Assembly (NCBI GenBank): GCA_030770545.1
Contig: CM061092.1
Coordinates: 17,795,501 to 17,859,500 of the forward strand
Length of the DNA: 64,000 bases
DNA from: Macropodus opercularis
Taxonomy: Eukaryota > Chordata > Actinopteri > Anabantiformes > Osphronemidae
Direction: 5' to 3'
The translations under genes and the position numbers were made by a program. Shown here in pieces: positions 54,321-64,000 of the stretch. Under the pieces are notes generated by a model that saw only the letters and a list, made by a program, of their open reading frames with translations, did not search any database and was not told where the DNA came from. The stretch's first letter is position 1. The number at the start of each line of letters is the position of its first letter.

Positions 54321-54598
54321 CCCTTGTGCAGCCTTTGATTAACATTCAACATTAAAATGGGGGACGCTCTAAGCTCAAAAACTACAAAAGGGTTGGATAC
54401 AACAGCCACAGACAGACGATACATCCCAACACGCTTCATCTAGATGAACGGTTGGATGAACTTGTTGTTGAAGACCCACACGTGTTCATTGCTTGGATGT
54501 AACACCCACAAAGGATGTTTTATCCAACCCTTGTGTGTGTTTTTGAGCTTTGAGCGCCCCCTATTTTATAGTGGGGTCGTTTTGACACCTCCAAGGTG
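54321..54598 (-). mobile_element. Palindromic piggyBac-like MITE, copy D (most complete)
   Basis: Starts CCCTTGTGCAGCC, with inverted halves around about 54450. TTAA follows at 54599-54602, and the left flank TTTA is probably a mutated TTAA. At 278 bp with no ORF it is non-autonomous. Confidence 0.75.
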
Positions 54599-54687
54599 TT
54601 AAAAGTATGAATCACACTTTTACTGGGTTCTGAAGAAAATCTTGTAAAAGCACACTGACAGCATCTGTCCTTAACTCACCGTTCATC

Positions 54688-54751
54688 TGTAACGAACCCA
54701 GGTGCAAATGAACCACGAGGCCGACTTCAGCACGTCTAGCAGTTTATTTTC
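54688..54751 (-). repeat. Gypsy LTR end fragment
   Basis: TGTAACGAACCCAGGTGCAA, then ATGAACCACGAGG, resembles the ends of the gypsy LTRs at 34432 and 47800. Confidence 0.5.
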
Positions 54752-54755
54752 AATT

Positions 54756-55103
54756 CAATTCAATTCAACTTTATTTATATAGCGCCAATTCACAACATCA
54801 GTTATCTCAAGGCACTTTACAAGTAAGGTTTTAAGACCTTACACAACTAAACCCAACAATTCCCACATAGAGCAAGCTTTTAATTGTAGCCAATCGATAA
54901 ATTGTACATTTAAATAGCAACAGTGGAGAGGAAAAACTCCCTCTCTAACGAGGAAGAAACCTCCAGCAGACCCAGGCTTAGTGTGGGCGGCCATCTGCCA
55001 GAACCATCTCTAACTATACGCTTTGTCAAAAAGAAAGGTTTTAAGCCTAGTTTTAAAACTAGAGAGGGTGTCTGCTTCTCGAACCTTGACTGGAAGCTGG
55101 TTC
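54756..55103 (-). mobile_element. L2/CR1 LINE, 5'-truncated copy
   Basis: Starts with inverted TTGAA-type tail (CAATTCAATTCAACTTTATT), the 3' UTR with an internal deletion, then the ORF2 C-terminus (FKTRLKTFLFDKAYS equivalent), ending at GAAGCTGGTTC next to LTR sequence. Confidence 0.8.
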
Positions 55104-55310
55104 TGTTACAAACTGGCACCCTCTGAACTATACCTTTTTTCAGTACCAGGGGTAGGAACGCCTAAGGCCCTGGTACTGCCTCTAATCGCCACTAGGTGAC
55201 GCCAAAACTAACTGAAGGGGAAGCTCGACCTAGAGCCTTTCCCTGCTCGCACCAAACTAACGGGGAGAACCCAATTGCACGATCACAGACAAGGAGCACT
55301 AGACAAGGAG
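55104..55310 (-). repeat. LTR 3' end fragment (family of 13935-15043)
   Basis: TGTTACAAACTGG, CAGTACCAGGGGTAGGAACG and CCAATTGCACGATC correspond, inverted, to about 14800-15043. Confidence 0.7.
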
Positions 55311-55347
55311 CACAGAATTTAAAACTCTTTGAGTTTTAAATTCTGTG
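55311..55347. repeat. Perfect 17-bp hairpin at the LTR/gypsy junction
   Basis: CACAGAATTTAAAACTC, TTT, GAGTTTTAAATTCTGTG. The right arm is gypsy sequence (compare 26205-26220); the left arm is its inverted copy. Confidence 0.85.
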
Positions 55348-58262
55348 TGGATAGCCAAACCTCGTCGCCGACCCTCTAGTCTGGGGCAGGTGAGCGACGG
55401 CGGTTAGCGTAGCGCTCAGCTCGAGTCTGCCCCCGAAGTAGCTGAGAACGAACCCTATTCCAAACGGCCTTGCAACGCCGGATGAAGTCTGAAATGGAAG
55501 AGACCCTGAGCTCTGCCCCTTGCTCCGGAAACAGTGGCGGCTGGGATCCGTAGGCCGCCTCGAACGGAGAACACCCCCAGGGCAAACAAAGGAAGGGTGT
55601 TGTGGGCGTACTCAACCCACGGAAGATGGAGAGACCACGTGCTAGGTTGGGCTGAGGCGGTGCACCATAGGAGAGACTCCACCTCCTGGTTGATCCGCTC
55701 AGTCTGCCCGTTGCTCTGGGGGTGGAATCCAGAGGACAGGCTGACGGACGCGTCGAGGGCCCCGCAGAACTCTCCAGGTTGCTGAGGCGAATTGTGACTC
55801 GGTCGGAAACAATGTCCTCAGGAATCCCATGTAGCCGAACCACATGATCCACGAGAAGCCGCGCCGTCTCCTTAGCTGAGGGTAGCCTTCTGAGTGGTAT
55901 GAAATGGGTTAGTTTGGAGAAACGGTCAACTATCGTGAAGATGGTGGTTTTACCCCCTGAGGGAGGAAGGCCAGTGATGAAGTCAATGGAGATGTGTGAC
56001 CAGGGGCGTGACGGAACCGGTAGGGAGAGCGTGCGGCTGACTCCCGGGTGGCAGGCCAGTTGAGAGTTGTGACCCCATCATAACACCTGTGAACGTAAAC
56101 AAACAGGGACAAACAAGCAGTGTGGCGGGCATCCCTCCGGGATGGGTAGTGTGTGGCAAAAGTTGCGAACCCGGTTTTCAATATCCCACCGCATGGCCCT
56201 CACTACAGTGGGTTTGAGAATAAACTCATCCGATTTTCCATAGTTACCATCCGTGTTGTGCTCGAACTGTCGGGAGAGGGCGTCTGGCTTCACATTCTCA
56301 GATCCCGGGTGATAAGACAAGATAAAATTAAATCGCGTAAAGAACAAGGCCCACCGGGACTGGCGGGCGTAGAGCCTCTTGGCTGTTCTCACATACTCCA
56401 AGTTTTTGTGGTCCGTCCACACTAGGAACAGGAGGGTATTGCCCTCTAAGCCAGTGCCGCCACTCTTCCAGGGCTAGTTTTACCGCTAGAAGTTCACGGT
56501 TTCCTACATCGTAGTTCTGTTCAGCACTAGACAATCGCTTGGAATAAAAAGCACAAGGGTGTACCTTATTGTCCTCGAATCTTTGGGAAAGGACCGCCCC
56601 TACCCCGGTATTGGAGGCGTCCACCTCAACGATGAATTGCCTCTCCAGATCAGGGAGGCGGAGAACTGGCGCTGACATGAAGAGTCCTTTTAATCTGGCA
56701 AACGCCCTCTCGGCTTCAGAAGACCACCTGAAAGCCACTTTTGTGGACGTGAGGGCGTGCAGGGGGGCGGCAACCTTACTTAAGTCCTTGATGAATCGGC
56801 GGTAGAAGTTGGAGAACCCCAGGAACCGCTGCAGCTGTTGTCGGTCCTTCGGCTCCGCCCACTTAGCCACAGCCGCGACCTTTGTGGTCCATCCCCACCT
56901 TACCTGGTTCTAACTCACACTTCTCTGCTTTGACGAACAGTTGGTTCTCTAAGAGCCGGAGTAACACAGCTCTTACATGCTCTCTATGCTCCTCCTGGGA
57001 GCGGGAATAGATTAAAATGTCATCCAGGTACACAAACACAAACTTGTTAACCATGTCCCGTAACACATTGTTAACTAGAGCCTGAAAAACTGCGGGTGCA
57101 TTGGTGAGTCCGAATGGCATCACCAGATACTCATAGTGACTAGTGGGAGTGTTGAAGTTTTTCACTCGTCCCCCTGTCTGATACGAACGAGGTGATATGC
57201 GTTCCTTAGATCCAGTTTCGAAAACACGGTAGCCTCCTGAAGCAACTCGAATGCTGTGGAGATAAGAGGTAGAGGATACTTGTTTTTTACCGTGATGTCG
57301 TTTAGTCCACGGTAGTCGATACAAGGACGTAACCCCCCATCCTTCTTGGCTACAAAGAAAAACCCGACTCCTGCCGGTGACGAGAAAGGGTGGATGATTC
57401 CCGAGGCCAGCGCCTCGCTAATGTAGTCCTCCATTGCCCTTCTCTCTGGCTGGGTTAAGGAGAAGATGTGGCCTCTGGGTGGTGCGGTCCCGGGTAGAAA
57501 GTCGATGCCACAGTCGTAAGGGCGATGAGGCGGAAGTCAGAGCACTTAAACTCATTAAAATCTAGCACCTCCTGGTGGTTGCCAGCAACAATCATCTTAA
57601 CGGGTTCCGTGCGGAACACAATAGCGTGGATGACACGATTGTTAAATGATTGCACAGTGATGGGCCTTACCAGTCGGTGAAGTCTCAGGCCGAGAGATTT
57701 CGCCAAGCTCTGATCCATGATCTTGTCTCTGCGCCCGAATCCACTAGTGCCGAGGTGGTGTAGTCCTGCCCGGAGACCGAGAATACCACGGGCACTGCAG
57801 GATCATTTGTGGGAGAAAGTTGTGCTGCCCTGCTCACCAGCGTCTCCCAGGCCGCTGCCGAGCGTTTCTGTTTAACGGACAGCGCGCCACCAGGTGGCCC
57901 TCCTGCCCTCAGTACATGCATAAGCCAGAGTTGCCGCGCCTCCAACGCTCCTCCTCCGTGAGTCGGAACCTCCCCATCTGCATGGGCTCCTCCCCATCAG
58001 ACGTGGAGGCTGGGCCCGGAAAGGCAGGTGGGACGGGCACAGAAGTAGGGATAGGCGGAACCGGTGGACGACGTGGAGGATGTCTTTTCGGGCTGAGCCA
58101 ACGTTCTCCCTCCAGCAGGCGTCGCTCCTGGTTCTGCTCCTGGTACCGTTGATACACTGCTGCAGACATGAGTCAGACATGAGTTCCCGAAGTGAGGAGG
58201 GAAGAGTGCCTCCCACCATCTCGTCCTTAACCCTCTTAACCCTCCCAGCCAATCCTTCGTAA
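55348..58262 (-). pseudogene. Third Ty3/gypsy (sushi-like) element: gag to integrase, truncated both ends
   Basis: On the minus strand: gag end (VKDEMVGGTLPSSLRELMS) and a zinc knuckle C-M-Y-stop-G-Q-E-G-H (TGA at 57911-57909 in place of the second Cys). A protease region with DSGAE and an RT with KKDGGLRPCIDYRGLND, LDLRNAYHLVRIRQGDE, an intact VYLDDILIYSRS and FLGFSNFYRRFIKDLSKVAA follow. RNase H has FIVEVDASNTGVGAVLSQRF and VGNRELLAVKLALEEWRHWL. Integrase pieces end near 55350. At least six frameshifts, and the integrase zinc region is partly missing. Close in sequence to the 26-36 kb copy, but its RT box is better preserved. Confidence 0.85.
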
Positions 58263-58745
58263 TAGACCCAGAACTAAGACCAAGAAAGAGGTGAGGTCAT
58301 TTTTAGGGCTAGTGGGCTGGTACAGACAGTTTGACCCAAACTTTGCTTCCATAGCGACATCTTTGACCAACGTGCTGAGCAAGGGGGTGCCGAGCCTCAT
58401 TCCATGGACCAAAGACTCAGAGGCGGCGTTCAGAACTCTAAAGTAAAGTAAAGTTCTGGTTGTGTTCTTTTCTCTCTTCTCTATCCAATCACCCCAACCG
58501 GTTAAAAGAGAAGATATGCTCCAGTCCAGTCTTGAATAGCCCGGACTTTACAAAGAGCTTCTTGGTCCAGGTAGATGCCTCAGCGATAGGGCGTGGAGCA
58601 GTTTTGGTCCAGGGGACCAAGGGAAAGCCTGTTGTATACTTCAGTCGCAAGTTGTTGCCGAGGGAGACCCGCTATTCTGCGGTGGAAAAGGAATGCCTCG
58701 CCAAGTGGGCCTTGGAGAGCTTGTGATACTACCTCCTTGGAAGAG
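58263..58745 (+). pseudogene. Different Ty3/gypsy lineage: RT-RNase H fragment with a LINE 3' UTR patch
   Basis: KTKKEVRSFLGLVGWYRQFD and GVPSLIPWTKDSEAAFRTLK precede a non-gypsy stretch (58441-58515) that matches LINE 3' UTR (TTCTTTTCTCTCTTCTCTAT, CACCCCAACCGGT). Then SSPVLNSPDFTKSFLVQVDA, GKPVVYFSRKLLPRETRYSA and VEKECLAKWALESL give RNase H. One in-frame stop precedes YYLLG. Confidence 0.7.
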
Positions 58746-58849
58746 AAAACAAGAGAAAACAAACTAAAACAGTCCAACTCAAAAAGCCCTAAACAAGGTC
58801 AAACGAAATAGTTCAAAATGTCCAAACTGAAAGTGTCCTGTCACGGCGG

Positions 58850-60464
58850 GCGAAGACAAGCACATGCTCTATCCAGCAGCAGCCGGGGACAAAACGGAGC
58901 CTCTGGCTCTGAGGCAGCAAGACGAAACCCCCTTGGTGGCCAGCGACAGGAGGCAGGGCTAAACTGACGGCGTAAACCTCTTGGAGGCTGGCAGGACGGG
59001 AACCTCTCCCAGGGCAAGCAGGGCCGCTGTGCTGAGCTCTGAGGCAGGCGAGATTAATGGCTCAGCCGCATCAAGCCCCAAACCAGACGAGAAGGGCAGC
59101 CCGGCAGCGCCAAGCTCCGAGGCAGATGAGGTCAGCTTGGGAACACCAAGCTCCGGACCAGACGAGGTGAGCGGCTCGGCATCGTTGAGCTCCGAGGCGG
59201 ACGAGGTGAGCGGCTCGGCAACACCGAGCTCCAAACGATCCTCCCGAGCGTCATTCTCCGGAGTCGACCCCTCTGGACAACTGGAAACAAACGTGCGCTC
59301 TCCACGCGCGCACAACTCAAACGGTGGTTCAGTGGCCCCAAGCCACTGCTTCCCCAGGTCCGTCAACCCCTCCAGGGGATGATGGGATGATGGAGCGGGT
59401 GCAGCGGTGTTGAATCGCTGGCTGTCACCGGACGACGCCACTACCTTGAGACGTCGTGGTGCTGGAGTCGGTGCTGCGCGCCGCGGTGGCGAACCCAAAC
59501 GCCGGGGAGCAGGGGGCGGACTCCGGGTAGGTGCAGCGGGGGGTGCAGGCTCATCATCTCCTCCTGGAGACCACAGAGTGTAGGGCCAGGTGCAGCGGTG
59601 AACGGCCGCTGACTTTCACCGACCGACGTCTCCACCTTGAGGTGCTGGAGTTGGTGCTGTGTGTGTGTCCACACGTCGCGGGGCAGGAACCAAACTCCGG
59701 GTTGCTGGCACTGGAGTCGAGTCCAGGGTGAACTGAGGAGGACTTCCCGTGGGTGCAGTATCCCACCGCTGAACCACGGGCTCCGGTATCTCGTCCAGAG
59801 GATCCCGGGGGGGCGGAGCAAGGACCTCAGTCCTCCACTCCCGCCTATCGGCCACCAGCATTCTCCTCCTGGAGCCTTGCGTGAAGGGGACCTAACAATA
59901 CTAGAAACTAATTTAAAACAAGACATAGGCGAACAAAAACTAAAGGCTGGAGGTGAATCTGGAGTGGACGAAACACTGAGCAATTCCGTGGTATGAAGGT
60001 CAGAAGAGTTGTAGGTGGATGGGGGCGGAGCAAGAGACGTAGTGTCACGAGATGGCTGTGAAACAGCTGGAGAAGGCGGGTACTTCGCTGCCTTGTTTAA
60101 TTTCTCCTGGAGGAAGTTAAGGTCTCTGTATAAGTCTCCCGTGCCAGGCCTCAACCAAAGTTCACCAATGTCCAAAACCAAGTTCAGGCAGTCAGTGCAG
60201 GCCTGCTGTCGGGCCTGCAGATCGGTGTCACTAGTGGCGTGACCTATGAGTCCCACGAGTTACTTGGGAGGCCCGGAGGCAGTCTGACTGCAGGGAACTG
60301 CATGCTCTGTCCAAAACTAACAAAAGAGTAGTCAAACAAAACAAAGTCCACCAAGCACAAACAAACTGACCAAATTAGAACACAAATACAGTCAAACAAA
60401 CAACAACCCCCATAAACACTAACGAACACTGAGTCGGCTGGGTCCTTTAGTGGCTGGCTGGTTC
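58850..60464 (-). other. Internal region of an LTR element with repeat-rich ORFs, function unknown
   Basis: Next to the LTR end at 60465, the minus strand starts GAACCAGCCAGCCAC, similar to the sequence just inside the gypsy LTR at 34431 (GAACACACCAGCCAC). ORF 60256-59441 (271 codons) begins with a helical region (ARQQACTDCLNLVLDIGELW, LYRDLNFLQEKLNKAA), then Pro/Ser-rich sequence. ORF 59498-58959 (179 codons) contains imperfect 13-residue repeats (SASELNDAEPLTS, SGPELGVPKLTS, SASELGAAGLPFS, SGLGLDAAEPLIS). I see no protease, RT or integrase, so it looks non-autonomous. The left end is truncated. Confidence 0.5.
59036..59235. repeat. 39-bp imperfect tandem repeat
   Basis: Units such as GAGCTCCGAGGCGGACGAGG, then TGAGCGGCTCGGCA, recur about five times at 39-base spacing. 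A multiple of three keeps both strands open. Confidence 0.75.
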
Positions 60465-60890
60465 TGTTACAAAACGCACTCTAGACTGACTACAGTACCA
60501 GGGGTAGGAAAACCTGAGTCCCTGGTACTATCTCTAATCGCCACCTGATGGCGCCAAACGAACAAGAGGGGGGAGCTCAACCTTGAGCCTTATCCCCTGA
60601 CTATTAGACACAAGATTCAAAAGGGGCTGCTCGTCCTAGAGCCTGTGCCCACACTAACGCAATTTGGTGCTCCCTTGTTAGTTTACAAGGGAGCACCAAA
60701 TTGCACGACCCAGAGACAGACATAGATTAACTAATATTTTAATGAACCAAAACCTAACATTCAAACAGAACACTCACAGACTTACACACAGATAGGAACA
60801 AGAACCTAGACTAGGACAAGGTAACTAAACTTAAACATGAAACGAGACCTAGACATAGCACTGTATAGACCAAACTGTTATATGGAGTAC
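60465..60890 (-). repeat. LTR (family of 13935-15043), 5' part diverged or truncated
   Basis: The plus strand starts TGTTACAAAACGCACTCTAG, has CAGTACCAGGGGTAGGAAAA and GGGGGGAGCTCAACCTTGAG, and continues past AATTGCACGACCCAGAGACA. These match 14790-15043 inverted. No left LTR of this copy is present. Confidence 0.7.
60659..60704. repeat. Perfect 20-bp hairpin inside LTR
   Basis: GCAATTTGGTGCTCCCTTGT, TAGTTT, ACAAGGGAGCACCAAATTGC. The related LTR at 14826 has only one arm region, so one arm is a local inverted duplication. Confidence 0.85.
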
Positions 60891-61389
60891 CTTCATCCTG
60901 GACCTGCATTTTGGTGCTATAAATAAATTTACATCCTGCACCCAAGTGCTGTTGCAAGTGAAGCGGTCATTCTTTCAACAAACCTTAACACGTCTGAGGT
61001 GAGCTGGTAGAGCTCACGTCTCACATACAGTAAACTTTAATCTTGCAGACACAGAAGCAGAGTTATTTAATTAGATATGCTTAGACATTTTGTTTCTCCA
61101 GCATGTGGCTCGTCCTTGCTTAACCATTGTGCAGAGGTTGCTGTGATTTTCTTCCCCAGGCTCACAGGGACATTGTAATATAGTACATAGGTAGTGCAGG
61201 GATTTGTTTCTTTGTAAATGTATATGCTCCCTAGCCAAGATGTTTTCCACTGTTGTATGGAATGTACTACAATGAACAAGCTGTTTCACTGACTGACTAA
61301 CAATTAGTCAGTGTTGTTAGACCCAGAAGGTAAGCTCTGTGTTCTGGGTTTTGGTCAGGACCAGAGAATAGGTGGATTTTAATTGTTAC
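60891..61389. other. No recognisable gene or repeat
   Basis: Short ORFs only (for example 61067-61289, minus strand), without motifs. Confidence 0.55.
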
Positions 61390-61800
61390 AAGCTCTTCTT
61401 GTGCTTCTGATACTACAGATACTCCAGCCTCACTGCACACAGTGTTAGACATTGTCATCCCTAGATTTGGTGGCAAGACCTAAATGGCTTTTCCCCCATA
61501 GATCATCCCGAGTTAACTTTCTCCAATGCTATTGAATATTTCATTTTACAACTAACTCCAAATAATTTACATGTCTCTTATATACAATCCAAACTAGACT
61601 ACTCAAAGGCTTACCTTTAATCAGCATGTCCATATTAGATTAACTCAACCTCTCTGAGCTACGTGGCATAGGCTTTTAAATTTGCTGTAGCCAACTTATT
61701 GCAGTTTATTGAAAGAAGCTATGTTGACCAGGGAGTCCTAGCTAACTACTGTACAGGCTGATATGTACTCTGCCCTTCCTTAAAAACTGTTGCTAAATAG
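61390..61800 (+). mobile_element. Old, diverged L2/CR1 LINE ORF2 fragment
   Basis: Blocks such as CCCCATAGATCATCCCGAGT, TAGACTACTCAAAGGCTTAC and ATCAGCATGTCCATATTAGA parallel 29118-29420 of the full-length LINE, with many substitutions and indels. Clearly older than the other copies. Confidence 0.6.
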
Positions 61801-62589
61801 AGAGAGCATCACTGCTGGACTAGCTGGGTGTTTGGTTTTCATTCAGTACTGAAAGCCCGTTCATGTACAGTTTATGATAATCATCTGAGAAAGATGAATT
61901 ATGTGTTGTGTAAAGGCTCTAATCTTAAAATACTGTTGCTGACAAATATTCTCATAATTTATGTTTCACCAGGGTCGCCTCCTTTTGTCCGTAGGCCCTC
62001 TATTCTGCAGTGTCTACGTAGCTCAGAAAACTAAGCTTGACATAATTTCGGAGCCATTTCTGTTACCATGCCATCTGTGCCTGGAAGCTCTTCGACTTAA
62101 AGAGAAACTGCTTTTATTTTGTTGGTCAACAAGTCAGAGGTCAATGGTACTGGCACCTCACATTTGCATATTAATTCTTCACTGTGTTGCGCACAGTATT
62201 CAGTCGTCAGGTGTGTGCTCCTTCCACACAGTCAACGGCTAGACGGCAGCAAGATTTATATAGACAATCTGTATCACCATTTTGCACAGCCCATATAATC
62301 AATTTGCATTCCCATTCTGCTCGTAATTAGGGTCTGATTTACCAAGACAGCAGGTTATTAAGCAATCAGTGACTTGCTGCCCTCTAGATGTATTCCGAGA
62401 GAAAAAGAAGGCTCAAGTGCAGTTCAACAGGATTAAAGGAGAAATGTTGTCTGAATTAATGGCATTATAGTACATTAATTAATTAAGGATACAACACAGG
62501 TTTGTGAATATGATTTCTTAGAGCTAATAGCTTTTACTGTAGAAAGTTCGCCAGTGAAGTAACTAGAAGTCATTAACTAACTTTTCAAT
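61801..62589. other. No recognisable gene
   Basis: Short ORFs (61828-62034, 61961-62242) without motifs. AT-rich. Confidence 0.55.
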
Positions 62590-63570
62590 TTTACATGAAT
62601 TCAATCAATTGAAATACTATCTCAAGACACTTTACAAGTAAGGTTTAAGACCTTATACAACTAAACCCAACAAATCCCACATAGAGCAAGCTTTTATTGT
62701 AGCCAATCGATAAATTGTACATTTTAATATCAACAGTGGAAAGATTCCCTCTCTAGAGAGGAAAACACCTCCAGCAGACCCAGGCTCATTGTGGGCGGCC
62801 ATCTGCCTTGCCTGGTTAGTTACATGTAGCTACCGGTATATGAACATGTGCTCACACACTCACCAGCTGCGCAGCGGAAACATCCCGGTGATGTTTTACT
62901 GTTAAATATTTACTGTATTGTTTTGTTCTACTTGCACTATGAACCCTTCAATTTGAGAAATAGTATTTTGTATTCATTTCAATTTTGTTTATTATAATTT
63001 AAAATAGATATTTTTTCATATTTGAATTTAATTTACTTATTGATCTAATTTATTATAATTTTATCACTAGCATTTAAGCAAGTATTTCTGTTCATGAGCA
63101 TTATTCATGTTGCCATAAAGATATTAATCAACACGGTACAATTTAAGGTGCAAATAGTATCGGTATCGTCGATACTGGCCCTGTAGTTACTTGGTATCGA
63201 ATCGATACCAAATTTCGTGGTATCGCCCATCACTAAACTATACGCTTTGTCAAAAAGAAAGGTTTTAAGCCTAGTTTTAAAACTACAGAGGGTGTCTGTC
63301 TTTTTTTGTATCCATCCAGGATGACCAAGTTTGAAGTTTGACTAATTGGTTTGTTTCCTCTGGTTTCATGGACAAATGGACAAACTGAGTATCATCTGCA
63401 TAGCAGTGAAAATTTATAGAATGTTTCCTAATAATATTAACAAGAGGAGACAGTAAAGACTGAAAAGTATTGGACCAAGCACAGAACCCGGTGGAACTCC
63501 AAAGCGAATTTTTGCATGGATGGAAGGTTGATCATGAACAAATTGGAATCTGTTCAACAGATAAGAAAAG
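62590..63570 (-). mobile_element. L2/CR1 LINE 3' part, interrupted by hAT piece
   Basis: 3' UTR at 62620-62815 (CAAGACACTTTACAAGTAAG, CATCTGCCTTG), a hAT fragment, the ORF2 C-terminus at 63236-63300, and RT at 63320-63570 (minus ORF reads SYLLNRFQFVHDQ, GVPPGSVLGPILFSLY). Adjoins an oppositely oriented 5' end of the same family at 63605. Confidence 0.75.
62822..63235 (+). mobile_element. hAT right-end fragment (same family as 52875-53995)
   Basis: CAGCGGAAACATCCCGGTGA through GGTATCGCCCATCACTA parallels 53605-53995. The left part of the element is absent. Confidence 0.7.
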
Positions 63571-63604
63571 TGAAAATGTGGAGCTGTTTTTTTTTTTGGA
63601 ATGC

Positions 63605-64000
63605 GATTGGCTGACTGACGGTAAGCATACGGTAAGTCACTTCCTGTCACCGAGGTTTCGTGCTACTAGCCTACTAGCTTAGCTGTTACTCGTCCCTCAG
63701 TGGGTCCCGAGCAGCTGGGATGTGACTGGGTGACGGTTTGTAGGAGTCGTAGTTCTAGGCAGTCGCCCACGGTTCACCACCAGCCGCTTCACGTTTCAAA
63801 CTGATTTTCCCCACTCAGCGACACACCCGCTGAGAAACCCACCCTGATCATTGGTGACTCCATAGTCAGAAACGTGAAGTTAGAGACGCCAGCGGTCATA
63901 GTTAAGTGCATTCCTGGGGCCAGAGCGGGCGACATCCAGTCTTACCTGAAGCTCCTGCATAAGGATAAGCGTAAATACAGTAAGATCGTAATACACGCAG
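63605..64000 (+). mobile_element. L2/CR1 LINE 5' end, running off the window
   Basis: Matches the 5' UTR start (CTGACTGACGGTAAGC) and, after a deletion, ORF1 from the TSSAVTRPSVGPEQ region. An Arg codon is replaced by TGA at 63802-63804. The esterase blocks IIGDSIVRNV and KYSKIVIHA are otherwise intact up to the window end. Confidence 0.8.

Noticed and set aside
58981..59382. 133-codon + strand ORF with SSEADEVSGSATP repeats
   Set aside because: The 39-bp repeat keeps both strands open. The minus-strand ORFs are preferred because the flanking LTR and helical region read minus. The + ORF cannot be fully excluded.

Overview
The window is transposon-dense DNA from what looks like a ray-finned (teleost) fish. 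The evidence is the mix of repeats: L2/CR1 LINEs whose 3' tails read TTTATATAGCGCC, Rex/L2-like LINE tails, a Tx1-type LINE, sushi-like Ty3/gypsy elements, BEL/Pao, Tc1, hAT, V-SINEs and a class I endogenous retrovirus (ERV). I found no convincing host gene. The best host candidate is a single tiny signal-peptide-like exon at 6299-6406. Family names come from protein motifs read by eye, not from a database search.

Layout. 1-6161: the 3' two thirds of a gamma/epsilon-type ERV on the + strand. It has the gag zinc knuckle, an in-frame UAG, a pro-pol ORF that has lost its RT palm, a deleted env and the 3' LTR. 7.3-16.2 kb: scattered L2/CR1 LINE pieces, one pair tail to tail, a Tc1 end, and an L1-like LINE split by a solo LTR that itself holds an ERV solo LTR. 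16.2-22.6 kb: mostly unannotated, with SINEs and palindromic TTAA-flanked MITEs. 22.6-26.1 kb: BEL/Pao RT, a hAT element with a perfect 8-bp target duplication (TSD), an unnamed transposon-associated ORF and a LINE tail. 26.07-36.5 kb: a Ty3/gypsy element (- strand) interrupted by a full-length L2/CR1 LINE (26463-31267) and, in its LTR, by a 1.5-kb solo LTR. 36.5-37.9 kb: a BEL gag piece, a second gypsy integrase and a minisatellite. 38-44.7 kb: mostly unannotated. 44.7-52.6 kb: one dead Tx1 LINE (- strand) cut up by at least six insertions. 52.9-54.0 kb: a hAT relic with a BED zinc-finger remnant. 54.2-60.9 kb: a MITE, LTR pieces, a third gypsy, and an LTR-element internal region with a 13-residue repeat ORF. 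61.4-64.0 kb: more LINE pieces, ending in a 5'-inverted copy.

The sequence works as a nested record of transposition. Exact TSDs at several junctions allow relative dating: L1 before the TGTAACG solo LTR before the ERV solo LTR, and gypsy before the LINE. The most interesting coding observations are three. In the LINE, ORF1 and ORF2 share a reading frame separated by a single UGA, and ORF2 has no AUG before or inside its endonuclease. Two LINE copies share the same ORF2 frameshift. The ERV carries a gag-UAG-pol junction.
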